Positions 8,910-18,437 are shown, numbered from the stretch's first letter. The stretch is DNA of 64,000 nt from Ruegeria sp. HKCCSA071 (GCF_017872555.1 NZ_JAEDOX010000001.1:868001-932000), one strand, 5' to 3'. The notes: generated by a model not told the origin, from the letters alone. A program made the numbers and translations.

Positions 8910-10862
8910 ATGAAACCTGCCTTTGCGCTGTCTTTTTCTGCGACCGGAATATCACTGTATCATCACTCGGATGACGAATGGTTCGTTATCGGCTCGATTC
9001 CCTTGGATTCGCCGGACCTGTCCGGTCAGATGCAGGTTTTGCGGGAAAAAGCCTTTGCGTTGGAAAACGACCTGAGCTGCAAGCTTGTTTTGCCTTCCGA
9101 ACAGGTTCGATACCTTCAGGTTGCAACCGATGACTTACCCCCCGAAGACACGGTCGAACGTATTGAGAGAGCACTTGCCGACGCTACGCCTTACGCTTTG
9201 TCCGAACTCAGTTACGACTATCAGACCGAAGGCGGCACCACCTATGTTGCAGCTGTTGCGCAGGAAACGCTGAGCGAGGCGCGTACCTTTGCCTCGGACC
9301 ATGGTTTCGTGCCGGTTTTGTTTTGCGCCGAGGAAGACGCAGACGCATTCCCCCGAGAGGCATTGTTCACAGCGCGTTCGGGCGTATCGAAAACCCAACC
9401 AGCAGAGCCACCGCTGTCGGAAAAAAACTCTGACCTGCCCGAACCGGCAAAATCCACTGAGAAACCAGCGCATCCCATTGCAGGCACGGCAGCACCAAAC
9501 GTGTTTCTGACCCCCGAAACACCTGACAAAAAGTTTGCGAATACGAAAGCGCAGGCACCGCGCATTGCGATCCTGGCATTTGCCGCGACGGTTCTTCTTG
9601 GCGGCGTTTTCGGCGTTTGGCTGGCCTTGGACAGCGGTGGAGAAACAGATCAGGTCGCACTGAGCCCAACTCCAACCGAGATAGGTGTTTCCGCGCCGGA
9701 TATCGACGCCCTGCCACCGACAGTGCCCGAAGTTGCAGCAATTGCGCCTTCGGAAAACTTGCCACCCGAGCCTGCTCTGGACGGGGACGTGCCCCCTACA
9801 CCAGACCCCGCCGAGGCCGAAGCCGTAGAACAACCGGAACTCACCCCAACCGACGCGGCAATCCTTGAGGCACTCAAGGTGGCCCCGACCCCTGTTGAAT
9901 CTGTGGCTCAGGACCCCGAGGCAGATGAGGATATCAGCGCTGCCTCCGGTGTGAATGTAACGCCTCCAGCCGCTTTGGATGTGCCAGAAGCCCCGGAACC
10001 GGACGATCTTTATCTGACGTCGATTGACAAATCCGACCTGTCAAGCGATGCGGTTGCCCTGCCCCCGGCTTCCAGTTTCGATACCGACGAACCCTTCGTT
10101 CGGGACGTGCAACATGGCATAGCAGGAGCGCGGTTCAATCTGGATGACCGCGGGCTGGTAACGCCCACGCCGGAAGGGACGCTGAACCCGGATGGGATTG
10201 TCATTTATCAGGGCCGGCCGCCGAAGATTCCACCAGCGACGCCAGTGCGTTTCGAAGACGAACCCGTACTTGACGAGGTCGACGAAAGACTGGCCGGTCT
10301 TCGCCCCAAACCTCGCCCCGCAGATCTGGTCGAGAGCTTCGAGCGCGGGCAATTGGGGGGGCGGTCGCTGGCAGAGCTTTCGACGAAGCGACCCAAAGCA
10401 CGCCCGGACAGTTTACAAGCGCGCACAGAAATCGACGAGACGCCAACCGCATTGGCCGTTGTCCGCGTCCCGCGCCCCAGGTTGCGACCGGCGGGTTTGG
10501 ACACTGCAAAGGCACCTGTTTCTGGTAACTCCAATCTTGGATCAACGGCCGCAATGGACCAGAGTTCAGATGACGCCGGATCGTTTCAGCCGAAATCGGT
10601 TGCACCCAAGATTCCCTCAACCGCATCTGTAGCCCGCCAGGCCACGCTCGATAACGCGATCAATTTGCGCCGCCTGAATCTGATCGGCGTTTACGGCACA
10701 CCCGCAAACCGGCGCGCTTTGGTTCGGCTTCCCAGCGGGCGCTACAAAAAATTGAAAGTCGGCGACAATATTGACGGCGGCAAGGTTATTGCCATCAGTG
10801 ACAGCGAACTGCGTTATCAAAAGAAAGGTCGCAACGTGACCCTGGCGATGCCGCGCAGCTGA
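8910..10862 (+). CDS. Orphan GspL/PilM-like and PilP/GspC-like fusion with long disordered linker
   Basis: 650 residues. Residues 1-135 resemble the cytoplasmic actin-like half of GspL/PilM proteins (FALSFSATGISLY, then a VLPSEQVRYLQV strand). A single membrane helix lies near 217-237 (ILAFAATVLLGGVFGVWLAL). A Pro/Glu/Ala-rich low-complexity stretch follows, with three basic repeats of the form KPRP/KARP/RLRP (about 475-535). The last 65 residues (NLIGVYGTPANRRALVRL, then GYK-type beta strands) look like the PilP/GspC homology region. No other secretion or pilus gene is near. Relatives in public genomes are sometimes mislabelled as translation initiation factor 2. The domain assignments are by eye and moderate. 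Confidence 0.6.
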   Translation: MKPAFALSFSATGISLYHHSDDEWFVIGSIPLDSPDLSGQMQVLREKAFALENDLSCKLVLPSEQVRYLQVATDDLPPEDTVERIERALADATPYALSELSYDYQTEGGTTYVAAVAQETLSEARTFASDHGFVPVLFCAEEDADAFPREALFTARSGVSKTQPAEPPLSEKNSDLPEPAKSTEKPAHPIAGTAAPNVFLTPETPDKKFANTKAQAPRIAILAFAATVLLGGVFGVWLALDSGGETDQVALSPTPTEIGVSAPDIDALPPTVPEVAAIAPSENLPPEPALDGDVPPTPDPAEAEAVEQPELTPTDAAILEALKVAPTPVESVAQDPEADEDISAASGVNVTPPAALDVPEAPEPDDLYLTSIDKSDLSSDAVALPPASSFDTDEPFVRDVQHGIAGARFNLDDRGLVTPTPEGTLNPDGIVIYQGRPPKIPPATPVRFEDEPVLDEVDERLAGLRPKPRPADLVESFERGQLGGRSLAELSTKRPKARPDSLQARTEIDETPTALAVVRVPRPRLRPAGLDTAKAPVSGNSNLGSTAAMDQSSDDAGSFQPKSVAPKIPSTASVARQATLDNAINLRRLNLIGVYGTPANRRALVRLPSGRYKKLKVGDNIDGGKVIAISDSELRYQKKGRNVTLAMPRS

Positions 10863-10949
10863 CATAGGCGCTCAAAGCCGTGAGCGATCACCTGTAAACA
10901 GGCACGTCAGAGGCAGTAGAACCGCCCCCGACTTATTGGTTCATTTGGA

Positions 10950-12047
10950 TCAAGCCGCGGAAATCTCGCCGCTTTCGATCTGTTCGCGCTCGATGGATTC
11001 AAACAGCGCCTGGAAGTTCCCTTCGCCGAAACCATCATCACCCTTGCGCTGAATGAACTCGAAGAAGATCGGGCCGATCACCGTTTTCGAGAAGATCTGC
11101 AACAGAATGCGCGTCTCGCCCCCGTCAACGACACCTTCACCGTCGATCAGGATGCCGTGTTTCATCATCCGGTCCAGCGGCTCTTCATGACCGACCACGC
11201 GGGTCCTGGACATCTCGTAATAAGCTTCATTCGGACCCGGCATGAACTTCAGGCCGTTTTCAGCAATGGCATCGGTCGAGGCATAGATGTCATCGCTACC
11301 AACCGCGATATGCTGAATGCCTTCACCTTTGTATTTCTTCAGGTAAGACACGATCTGCCCGGTCTCACCGCGGTCCTCGTTGATCGGAATACGGATACGG
11401 CCACAGGGTGACGTCAGCGCGCGGCTGTAAAGGCCAGTGAATTTTCCCTGAATGTCAAAGAAACGAATTTCGCGGAAGTTGAACAGGTCGCCATAGAACT
11501 TGAACCACTTGTCCATGTTGCCCTTGTAGACATTGTGCGTCAGGTGATCGAGATAGAAGAACCCCTCGCCCCGAGGTTTTGATTCCTTGATCCATTTGAA
11601 TTCATGATTATAGGGCGAAGTGTCGTAGTACTGATCAATGAAATAGATCAGCGACCCGCCAATCCCCTTGATCGCAGGCACATTCATGGTTTTGTCAGCG
11701 TCGTCGTAAGGTTCCGCACCCTTTGACACGGCATGCTCGTACGCTTTTTGCGCGTCCACGACCCGCCAGCCCATCGAAGGCGCGCAGGGCCCATGTTCGG
11801 CTACGAATTTAGCTGCAAAACTGTCCGGGTTGGCATTCAGGATGTATGTGACATCCCCTTGCTGCCAAAGCTCGACGGCAGGATCTTCCTTGTGGCGGGC
11901 CACCAGATCAAACCCCATCTTTGCGAACAGATCACGCAGCTCCTGCGGTTCAGGATGAGCGAATTCGACGAATTCAAACCCATCTGTTCCGGTAGGGTTT
12001 TCTTCGCTGATCACGGATTTCGGGGCATTGTGCGGGAAAGGACCCAT
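10950..12047 (-). CDS. hppD: 4-hydroxyphenylpyruvate dioxygenase
   Basis: The enzyme converts 4-hydroxyphenylpyruvate to homogentisate in tyrosine breakdown. At 365 residues the length is standard. The three iron ligands are visible as His in YLDHLTHNV (near 171), His in IQHIAVGSDD (near 250) and Glu in FFEFIQRKG (near 333). AGGAGAC precedes the ATG. It is divergent from an AsnC-type regulator gene (12194), with 146 bases between them containing repeated TGCGCAT motifs, so that regulator is the likely controller. Confidence 0.96.
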   Translation of the reverse strand: MGPFPHNAPKSVISEENPTGTDGFEFVEFAHPEPQELRDLFAKMGFDLVARHKEDPAVELWQQGDVTYILNANPDSFAAKFVAEHGPCAPSMGWRVVDAQKAYEHAVSKGAEPYDDADKTMNVPAIKGIGGSLIYFIDQYYDTSPYNHEFKWIKESKPRGEGFFYLDHLTHNVYKGNMDKWFKFYGDLFNFREIRFFDIQGKFTGLYSRALTSPCGRIRIPINEDRGETGQIVSYLKKYKGEGIQHIAVGSDDIYASTDAIAENGLKFMPGPNEAYYEMSRTRVVGHEEPLDRMMKHGILIDGEGVVDGGETRILLQIFSKTVIGPIFFEFIQRKGDDGFGEGNFQALFESIEREQIESGEISAA

Positions 12048-12114
12048 GGGCGTCTCCTACGAAAACAGGAATTTCTTTGCTGATTCAAAAATACGACTTT
12101 TCTGACGCTGTTTC

Positions 12115-12162
12115 TGCGCATTGTTTTTGTATAAACTGCAAGATGACGCGCAAAATGCGCAT
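12115..12162. promoter_or_regulatory. Candidate AsnC-type operator in the hppD/regulator gap
   Basis: TGCGCAT occurs at 12115-12121 and again at 12156-12162, 41 bp apart (about four helical turns). The second copy is part of the inverted repeat GCGCA-AAA-TGCGC (12148-12160). Phased sites in a divergent gap fit the way Lrp/AsnC octamers bind DNA. This is sequence observation plus inference. Confidence 0.45.
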
Positions 12163-12193
12163 ATCAGTTAATAAAATCAGGATTTTTCCGCAC

Positions 12194-12649
12194 ATGTTGG
12201 ATGCAACCGACAAGCGACTGCTTTCCGCACTGCAAAAAGATGCACATCTGACGGCGCAACAACTGGGTGAAATGCTGAACCTGTCGCCCAGTCAAGCGGG
12301 TCGCCGCCGACAGCGGCTTGAAGTCGAAGGGTACATCACCGGATATGCTGCCCGGCTGGACCCGCTGAAACTGGGCTTACAGGTGCAGGGGTTCGTTCAG
12401 GTGCATCTGGGCACCCATGGCCCCGAGCAATCCGCAAGCTTTGCCCGCATGGTCGACACCCGACCCGAGATTACCAGTGCATGGACAATGACAGGTGAGG
12501 CAGACTATCTGCTGCACATCTACTGTGACGACCTGTCCGCCCTCAACAGCTTGCTACATCATGTGATCCTGCCGCATCCTGCCGTTGCAAGAGTACAAAG
12601 CCAGATCGTAATGGATCAACTTAAACGCGACGCCCCCCTTCCCACCTGA
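12194..12649 (+). CDS. Lrp/AsnC-family transcriptional regulator
   Basis: 151 residues: an N-terminal AsnC-type helix-turn-helix (LDATDKRLLSALQKDAHLT... QAGRRRQRLE) and a C-terminal RAM (regulation of amino acid metabolism) domain. I chose the ATG at 12194 because the family usually begins with LD.TD..LL. The frame stays open upstream to 12077, but that stretch is AT-rich, unlike protein-coding sequence here, and overlaps the putative operator. Divergence from hppD suggests it senses an aromatic amino acid or a breakdown product. Confidence 0.9.
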   Translation: MLDATDKRLLSALQKDAHLTAQQLGEMLNLSPSQAGRRRQRLEVEGYITGYAARLDPLKLGLQVQGFVQVHLGTHGPEQSASFARMVDTRPEITSAWTMTGEADYLLHIYCDDLSALNSLLHHVILPHPAVARVQSQIVMDQLKRDAPLPT

Positions 12650-12668
12650 AAAGGTTCTGAGGACACAC

Positions 12669-14549
12669 ATGGACGACTTTCTATATCAGGCTTCAATCTA
12701 TCTGGCAGCGGCAGTCATTGCCGTTCCCCTGTCTGCCAGACTGGGGTTGGGATCCGTGCTGGGTTATCTTGCCGCCGGGATCATTATCGGACCCGCACTG
12801 GGCCTTGTCGGAGCGGAAACCGAAAATCTTCAGCATGTGGCCGAATTTGGCGTGGTGATGATGCTGTTTCTCATTGGTCTGGAACTGGAGCCACGCGCCC
12901 TGTGGGACATGCGCGACAAGTTATTGGGTCTGGGCGGATTGCAGGTGTTGCTGTCAACAGTCGCGATAGCTGCTGTGGCCATGTACGCCAACCATCCCTG
13001 GTCGGTTGCCCTGGCGGTAGGGTTGACCCTTTCGCTTTCATCGACCGCGATCGTTCTTCAAACCCTGTCAGAAAAAGGCCTGATGCAGACAAACGGCGGC
13101 CGCGCGACATTTTCGGTTCTGTTGACGCAGGACATCGCGGTGATCCCAATTCTGGCTTTGTTGCCACTGCTGGCGCTGCCCGCCATGCCACGTTTCCAAG
13201 CAGATGGATCGATTGACCGGGGGGCAGGAGGATCACATGGCGCAGGCGATCACAGTTTGTCGCTGGTCGAAGGGCTGCCGGGCTGGGCCGTCACCCTTGT
13301 CACAATCGGCGTGGTGGTGTTTGTCATTCTGGCCGGTGTCTACCTGACAAGACCGTTGTTTCGCTTCATCCACGCAACCCGTCTGCGCGAGATGTACACC
13401 GCACTGGCACTGATGATTGTCGTGGGCATTTCGTTTCTGATGACACTGGTCGGCCTATCACCTGCCCTGGGCGCGTTCCTGGCAGGCGTTGTTCTGGCCA
13501 GTTCTGAATTCAGACATGAAATGGAAAGCGACCTTGAGCCGTTCAAAGGATTGTTTCTGGGGCTGTTTTTCATCACGGTCGGTGCCGGAATAGACTTCGG
13601 TTATTTTTTCAACGACCCGCTGGACCTGATTGGACTGGCGCTGCTTGTGATACTTGCCAAGGGGATCATCCTATTTCTGGTGGGCAAGGCCTTCAAACTG
13701 CGGGGGCGTGATCACTGGTTGTTCACCCTTGGGTTGGCGCAGGCTGGTGAGTTCGGTTTTGTCCTGCTGGCATTTTCGACGAAACAGAATGTCATTCCGC
13801 CCGACCTGTCGCAGAAACTGCTAATGATCGTTGCTCTGACGATGTTAATCACGCCTCTTCTTTTCATCGTCTACGATGCGTTGTCGCGGAAGATTGGCGA
13901 TTCCGCGGCCAGCCCTGAACCTGACGTGATCGACGAAAAGGGCCCCGTTATCATCGCCGGCATTGGTCGATTTGGTCAGATCGTCAACCGGCTGGTACGG
14001 GCCAGCGGTTTCAAGACAGTCGTTCTGGACCACAATATTGAAACGATTCAGCTGATGCGCCGATTTGGTGTCAAAGGCTTTCTGGGCGATCCCACTCGAC
14101 CGGAACTGCTGCGCGCGGCGGGGTTGGACAAAGCATCCGTTCTTGTCGCCGTTATGGATGATCACAAGCAAGTCACGCGGCTTGTCAGCTATGCCAGACG
14201 GCAGCGTCCTGACCTGCACATCATCGCCCGCGCCCGCGACCGGACCCATGTGTACGAGTTGTATCAGGCGGGTGCCAATGACATCGTGCGGGAAATGTTC
14301 GACAGTTCACTGCGCGCAGGTCGCTATGTTCTGGAGAATATTGGACTGAGTGAATACGAAGCAGCCCAGGCCGAGCAGACGTTTTACCACCATGACAGGA
14401 AGGCGGTGCGCGATCTGGCCGAGCTTTGGGTCCCCGGAATGCCAATCGCTGAAAACAGGAAATATATCGAACGTTCGCAGGCACTGGAAAAGGATCTGGA
14501 AACCGCGCTGCTGGAACTGGCTGAAGAGCACGCCAAGAAATCGGCCTGA
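12669..14549 (+). CDS. Kef-type (CPA2) monovalent cation:proton antiporter
   Basis: A 626-residue inner-membrane transporter. About twelve membrane helices cover residues 5-390 (Na_H exchanger fold, with FLIGLELEP and SLSSTAIVLQTL typical of Kef proteins). A TrkA-N (RCK) NAD-binding domain follows at about 415-535, starting IIAGIGRFGQIVNRL, and then a short helical tail. The family exports K+ in exchange for protons and is often gated by glutathione adducts or nucleotides. TGAGGAC precedes the ATG. It begins 19 bases after the Lrp gene. Confidence 0.92.
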   Translation: MDDFLYQASIYLAAAVIAVPLSARLGLGSVLGYLAAGIIIGPALGLVGAETENLQHVAEFGVVMMLFLIGLELEPRALWDMRDKLLGLGGLQVLLSTVAIAAVAMYANHPWSVALAVGLTLSLSSTAIVLQTLSEKGLMQTNGGRATFSVLLTQDIAVIPILALLPLLALPAMPRFQADGSIDRGAGGSHGAGDHSLSLVEGLPGWAVTLVTIGVVVFVILAGVYLTRPLFRFIHATRLREMYTALALMIVVGISFLMTLVGLSPALGAFLAGVVLASSEFRHEMESDLEPFKGLFLGLFFITVGAGIDFGYFFNDPLDLIGLALLVILAKGIILFLVGKAFKLRGRDHWLFTLGLAQAGEFGFVLLAFSTKQNVIPPDLSQKLLMIVALTMLITPLLFIVYDALSRKIGDSAASPEPDVIDEKGPVIIAGIGRFGQIVNRLVRASGFKTVVLDHNIETIQLMRRFGVKGFLGDPTRPELLRAAGLDKASVLVAVMDDHKQVTRLVSYARRQRPDLHIIARARDRTHVYELYQAGANDIVREMFDSSLRAGRYVLENIGLSEYEAAQAEQTFYHHDRKAVRDLAELWVPGMPIAENRKYIERSQALEKDLETALLELAEEHAKKSA

Positions 14550-14579
14550 CCCAAGCCTTTGCCCGGGTCAGGTGCGAGT

Positions 14580-15590
14580 TCAGCCGTCAGAAACCCCAGC
14601 TTCGGCAAAGGTTGCCATGCCGGAATGACAGGCGACCGCGCTTTTCAGAATGTTGATCGCCAACGCCCCGCCAGACCCTTCGCCCAACCGCAGGCCAAGG
14701 CTCAGCAACGGCTCTTTACCCAATTTTGCCAGCACGGCACCATGGGCTGCTTCGGCGCTTTGGTGGCCTGCCACAGCATGATCCAGCGCACCATCCGACA
14801 GCTTCCACAAGCAGGCTGCGGCAGCCGAACAGATGAACCCGTCCAGGATCACCGGGATGCGCAACACCCGCGCGGCGGCAATCGCGCCCGCCATTGCAGC
14901 AATCTCGCGCCCGCCAAGACAGCGCAGGATGTCCAGACCATCATCTGACGCGTGTTTGGCGACACCCTCGGCCACGACACGGGTTTTGTTGGCCAGACCG
15001 GCGTCATCCACACCGGTTCCGCGCCCTGTCCAATCGGACGCGTCGCCACCAAACAGCGCGCAGGCAATAGCCGCAGCCGGGGTGGTGTTGCCAATCCCCA
15101 TTTCGCCGACCACCAAAAGATCGGATTGCGGATCAACGGCCTGCCAGCCTGTGCGCAAAGCGGCCAGCAATTCATCCTCTGTCATGGCGGGGGTTTGGGT
15201 GAAATCCGCGGTCGGCTTGTCCAGATCCAGCGCGTGAACATCCATCTTCGCGCCTGCCGCCCTTGCCAACTGATTTATCGCCGCCCCGCCATGTTCGAAA
15301 TTCATCACCATCTGCACGGTCACTTCCGGCGGAAAGGCCGAAACACCCTGCGCGGTAACACCGTGATTCCCGGCAAACACAATGACCTGAGGCGCGCTGA
15401 TCTGTGGACGGGCGTCCCCTCGCCATCCTGCATACCAGACCGCAAGATCCTCAAGCCGACCAAGCGCGCCGGGGGGTTTGGTCAATTGTCCGTTTCGCTC
15501 GGCCGCGCCCTGCACCGCAGCAGCATCCGGGCCCGGCGCCCCCGCCAGGACAGCACGGAACGTGTTCAAATCATTCAGTTCAGGCAGCAT
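14580..15590 (-). CDS. cobT: Nicotinate-nucleotide--dimethylbenzimidazole phosphoribosyltransferase
   Basis: CobT activates dimethylbenzimidazole to alpha-ribazole phosphate for the lower ligand of cobalamin. The 336-residue protein shows [13 protein letters not shown] (about 180-192), the conserved phosphate and base-binding motif, plus [17 protein letters not shown] near 72-88. It is divergent from cobS, whose product uses the CobT product, with 78 bases between the starts. I looked there for a cobalamin riboswitch and saw none. Confidence 0.95.
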   Translation of the reverse strand: MLPELNDLNTFRAVLAGAPGPDAAAVQGAAERNGQLTKPPGALGRLEDLAVWYAGWRGDARPQISAPQVIVFAGNHGVTAQGVSAFPPEVTVQMVMNFEHGGAAINQLARAAGAKMDVHALDLDKPTADFTQTPAMTEDELLAALRTGWQAVDPQSDLLVVGEMGIGNTTPAAAIACALFGGDASDWTGRGTGVDDAGLANKTRVVAEGVAKHASDDGLDILRCLGGREIAAMAGAIAAARVLRIPVILDGFICSAAAACLWKLSDGALDHAVAGHQSAEAAHGAVLAKLGKEPLLSLGLRLGEGSGGALAINILKSAVACHSGMATFAEAGVSDG

Positions 15591-15668
15591 GAAAGCCTCA
15601 TTGCATCAGAGTGGTCCTGCGTGTTTAACCGAAGGATCGAAACCAACAAGACCCCGAAAGGCACGGGC

Positions 15669-16433
15669 GTGCATAAAAACGACACCAAACCGTTTTCCCT
15701 GTGGGATGTTCCGCTGGCCCTGGTGCTGTTGACCCGCCTGCCCCTGCCCCGTTTGCCCAAAGCCGTGTTTGCCCGGCAGGCACAATCGGTATGGGCATTT
15801 CCACTGGTTGGGCTGGTCGTTGGCGGGCTGGCATGCCTGACTGGTTGGCTGGCGATGGGGCTTCAACTGCCTCCGTTTGTGGCCGCCTCGTTGCTGGTCG
15901 CGGTACTGATCCTGTTGACGGGCGCCATGCACGAGGATGGTCTGGCCGACACGTTCGACGGGCTTTGGGGCGGTTTCACCCCTGAACGGCGGCTGGAGAT
16001 CATGAAGGACAGCCAGATTGGAACGTACGGCGTGCTTGCCTTGATGATCTCGCAGATTTTACGAATCTCGGCGATTTCCACTATGCTGGCTGTTGGTCCG
16101 ATCTGGATGGTTGTTGCAGCTTGCGTATTTTCCCGCGCCCTGATGCCAGCACTAATGGTTCTTCTTCCAAACGCCAGAAAGTCGGGCCTGAGCCATTCAG
16201 TTGGCACCCCCGGCGCAGGATCAGCCTGTATCGCCGTGGGCATCGCGATTCTGGTCGCTTACAGCTTGTGCGGAAGTCTGGCGCTTACCGCGATACTCTG
16301 CGCGGCTTTGATCGTTGCTGTTTTGGGGCTCGTCGCGAAGACCAAGATCGGCGGTCAAACCGGAGACATTCTGGGCGCATCACAACAATTGGCGGAAATC
16401 ACATTTCTGCTTGCCATCAGCGCCCAGATCTAA
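15669..16433 (+). CDS. cobS: Adenosylcobinamide-GDP ribazoletransferase (cobalamin synthase)
   Basis: CobS joins adenosylcobinamide-GDP and alpha-ribazole to give adenosylcobalamin, in the inner membrane. From the GTG at 15669 the product is 254 residues, the usual size, and begins VHKNDTKPFSLWDVPLALVLLTRLPL. The GAMHEDGLADTFDGLWGG motif near 79-96 is the family signature, and several hydrophobic helices follow. The frame is open further upstream across cobT, but that part is antisense shadow. The stop overlaps the end of the convergent channel gene by four bases. Confidence 0.93.
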   Translation: MHKNDTKPFSLWDVPLALVLLTRLPLPRLPKAVFARQAQSVWAFPLVGLVVGGLACLTGWLAMGLQLPPFVAASLLVAVLILLTGAMHEDGLADTFDGLWGGFTPERRLEIMKDSQIGTYGVLALMISQILRISAISTMLAVGPIWMVVAACVFSRALMPALMVLLPNARKSGLSHSVGTPGAGSACIAVGIAILVAYSLCGSLALTAILCAALIVAVLGLVAKTKIGGQTGDILGASQQLAEITFLLAISAQI

Positions 16434-17191
16434 GACGCGCCCCCGGTTTCAATTCGCAACGTATCGCCGCAATGTTTGCAATGCACGGCGTCGGGGTCGT
16501 GCCGGTACAGCCCGCAGCTGGGGCATTTGTGGCGGACCTTCTGTGGCGCGAAAATTGCCTGCGCCAGCCGGACGAACAGGGCCACGCCAACGACCATAAT
16601 AAAGACGGAAAACAGCTTGCCGCCCGGTGTGACCAAAGTGATGTCGCCAAACCCGGTCGTGGTGAGCGTCGCCATGGTAAAATACAGCGCGTCTATGTAA
16701 GGCGTTTGCGCGTCTTCGGGGATAAAAAATACCAAAACGGCCGTCGAGGTGGCAAAAACAAAGACCAGCAGGTTGATCGCCGCGATAACAGCGTCCTCGT
16801 GCGTGCGGAAAAAACGGCTGTCGCGCCGCAGATCCCAGAGCAGATGATATGAATGGATCAGACGCAGGGCACGCAAAATCCGCAGGAAAGCGAGGTTGCC
16901 TGTCAAAAACGGATCAAGCACCAGCGAGAGGATGACCACGATATCCGCCACTGTGTAAATCTGGCGCAAAAATCTCCAGCGGTCTTTTGAGATCCAGAGC
17001 CGCGCAGAGAAATCCAGAAAAATCAGCACACCGACCAGTTGGCTTGCAACGGTTAAGCCCGGCCCATGCGGGATGTGCGCCGTCCCGACAAAGAAAATGA
17101 TTGTCGCAACATCGAACAGGATCAGCGCATACCTAAACCAGACCGAAACAGGGTCGTGTCCGATGTACAGGTATTTCACAGTCTGCTTCAT
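16430..17191 (-). CDS. Voltage-gated-type K+ channel with C-terminal zinc ribbon
   Basis: 253 residues from the ATG at 17191 (MKQTVKYLYIG). Six membrane segments are visible, with a positively charged fourth segment (LRILRALRLIHSYHLL) typical of voltage sensors. The pore carries the selectivity filter TTTGFGDI (about 172-179), in which GFG replaces the usual GYG. The last 35 residues contain CPSCGLY and CKHCGDT, a two-CxxC zinc-ribbon-like element that is not a standard part of these channels. The gene ends within cobS on the other strand. Confidence 0.88.
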   Translation of the reverse strand: MKQTVKYLYIGHDPVSVWFRYALILFDVATIIFFVGTAHIPHGPGLTVASQLVGVLIFLDFSARLWISKDRWRFLRQIYTVADIVVILSLVLDPFLTGNLAFLRILRALRLIHSYHLLWDLRRDSRFFRTHEDAVIAAINLLVFVFATSTAVLVFFIPEDAQTPYIDALYFTMATLTTTGFGDITLVTPGGKLFSVFIMVVGVALFVRLAQAIFAPQKVRHKCPSCGLYRHDPDAVHCKHCGDTLRIETGGAS

Positions 17192-17257
17192 GTGCGTCCG
17201 GTAATCTGCTGCATACACAGTGAAATTAGCGCCACTTGAACAATTCACCAAGCCACG

Positions 17258-17286
17258 AAAAAGGCCGCCCCAAATTTGGAGCGGCC
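17258..17286 (-). terminator. Rho-independent terminator after carD
   Basis: On the minus strand GGCCGCTCC, an AAATTT loop, then GGGGCGGCC (one G-T pair) are followed by five Ts. It begins 23 bases after the carD stop. Confidence 0.9.
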
Positions 17287-17308
17287 CGTATTGTCAATGT
17301 ACCTTCGA

Positions 17309-17818
17309 TCAGGCAGCGCGTGAGGTCAGAACCTCGTCAACCTGTTTGGCGGCTGACACCTCGCCAGCGCCTGAAACAGCCGCGACCTCACGGGTCAGAC
17401 GCTCCAAGGCAGCTTCATACAGTTGGCGCTCGGAATAGCTCTGCTCGCGCTGATCATCGGTGCGGTGCAGGTCACGGACCACTTCGGCGATCGAGATCAG
17501 ATCACCCGAGTTGATCTTCTGTTCATATTCTTGTGCGCGACGGGACCACATGGCGCGTTTCACTTTGGCCTTGCCTTTCAGCGTTTTCATCGCCTGGCTG
17601 ATCACATCGGGCGAGCTGAGCGACCGCAGACCGGACTCGGTTACCTTGTTGGTCGGAACGCGCAACGTCATCTTGTCTTTCTCAAATGAGATGACGAACA
17701 GCTCAAGCGAGAATCCCGCGACATCCTGTTCCTCGATCGAGATAATCTGGCCCACGCCATGGGCGGGGTAGACAACATAGTCGTTCGGGCGGAACTCGAG
17801 CTTTTTCGACTTTGTCAT
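17309..17818 (-). CDS. carD: CarD-family transcription regulator
   Basis: A 169-residue protein of the CarD/CdnL type, which binds the RNA polymerase beta subunit and stabilises open complexes at rRNA and other promoters. The N-terminal Tudor-like RNA-polymerase-interacting domain is visible in NDYVVYPAHGVGQIISIE (about 9-26), followed by the helical DNA-binding half. It is flanked by its own terminator (17258-17286) and 280 bases of upstream non-coding sequence, so it appears to be a single-gene unit. Confidence 0.95.
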   Translation of the reverse strand: MTKSKKLEFRPNDYVVYPAHGVGQIISIEEQDVAGFSLELFVISFEKDKMTLRVPTNKVTESGLRSLSSPDVISQAMKTLKGKAKVKRAMWSRRAQEYEQKINSGDLISIAEVVRDLHRTDDQREQSYSERQLYEAALERLTREVAAVSGAGEVSAAKQVDEVLTSRAA

Positions 17819-18098
17819 TCAGTTTTTTCCTTGCTAGCGGACGGGACACGGACAACAAAAGCACCACATGCGGGGACTGTCTCAGCCCCGTCAGGCGGCG
17901 ATACTGTCACAAGTTCAGAACTCCAAAGTGAGCATACTTACGGAGCGCATCCCAATCTCGGTCATCATGTGGATATAGTATATCACAAATTTACGACGCC
18001 CGAAAGTTTACCTTACGGGAATCTTTTGTATTCAACCTTGATTCAACAGGTTGTACTGCGATCTTTATGTCCAAAACAGGCCGCTTGGAACGAATCAC

Positions 18099-18437
18099 TC
18101 AGCCGCCTTCGCCGGGCGCTTCCGAGAAATACTTCTTCATCTTGCCCTCTTCACCATCACGCTCCTCCGCATCGGGCAGCGGGTCTTTCTTGGTCACGAT
18201 CACCGGCCATTGTTCGGAATACTTGCGATTGAACTCGACCCACTCCTCCATGCCCGGCTCGGTATCGGGGCGGATCGCGTCAGCGGGGCACTCGGGCTCG
18301 CACACTCCGCAGTCAATGCATTCATCAGGATGGATGACCAGCGTATTTTCACCTTCATAGAAACAGTCCACCGGGCACACTTCGACACAGTCGGTGTATT
18401 TGCAGGCGATACAGTTTTCGGTGACTACATAGGTCAT
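18099..18437 (-). CDS. fdxA: Seven-iron ferredoxin FdxA
   Basis: A 112-residue ferredoxin with the two clusters of the 3Fe-4S/4Fe-4S type. [18 protein letters not shown] lies at residues 9-26, with the extra spacing of the 3Fe-4S site, and [12 protein letters not shown] at about 40-51. The acidic C-terminal extension ending in KKYF is normal for alphaproteobacterial FdxA. AGGAAT precedes the ATG. It lies 66 bases beyond the S4-domain gene start region and may be transcribed alone. Confidence 0.95.
   Translation of the reverse strand: MTYVVTENCIACKYTDCVEVCPVDCFYEGENTLVIHPDECIDCGVCEPECPADAIRPDTEPGMEEWVEFNRKYSEQWPVIVTKKDPLPDAEERDGEEGKMKKYFSEAPGEGG

Noticed and set aside
12077-12193. Upstream extension of the AsnC-type regulator to 12077
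   Set aside because: The added 39 residues are AT-rich and Lys/Cys-rich, unlike coding sequence here, and overlap the probable operator. The family N-terminus begins at 12194.
15591-15668. Possible cobalamin riboswitch between cobT and cobS
   Set aside because: The gap is too short and has no B12-box-like sequence.
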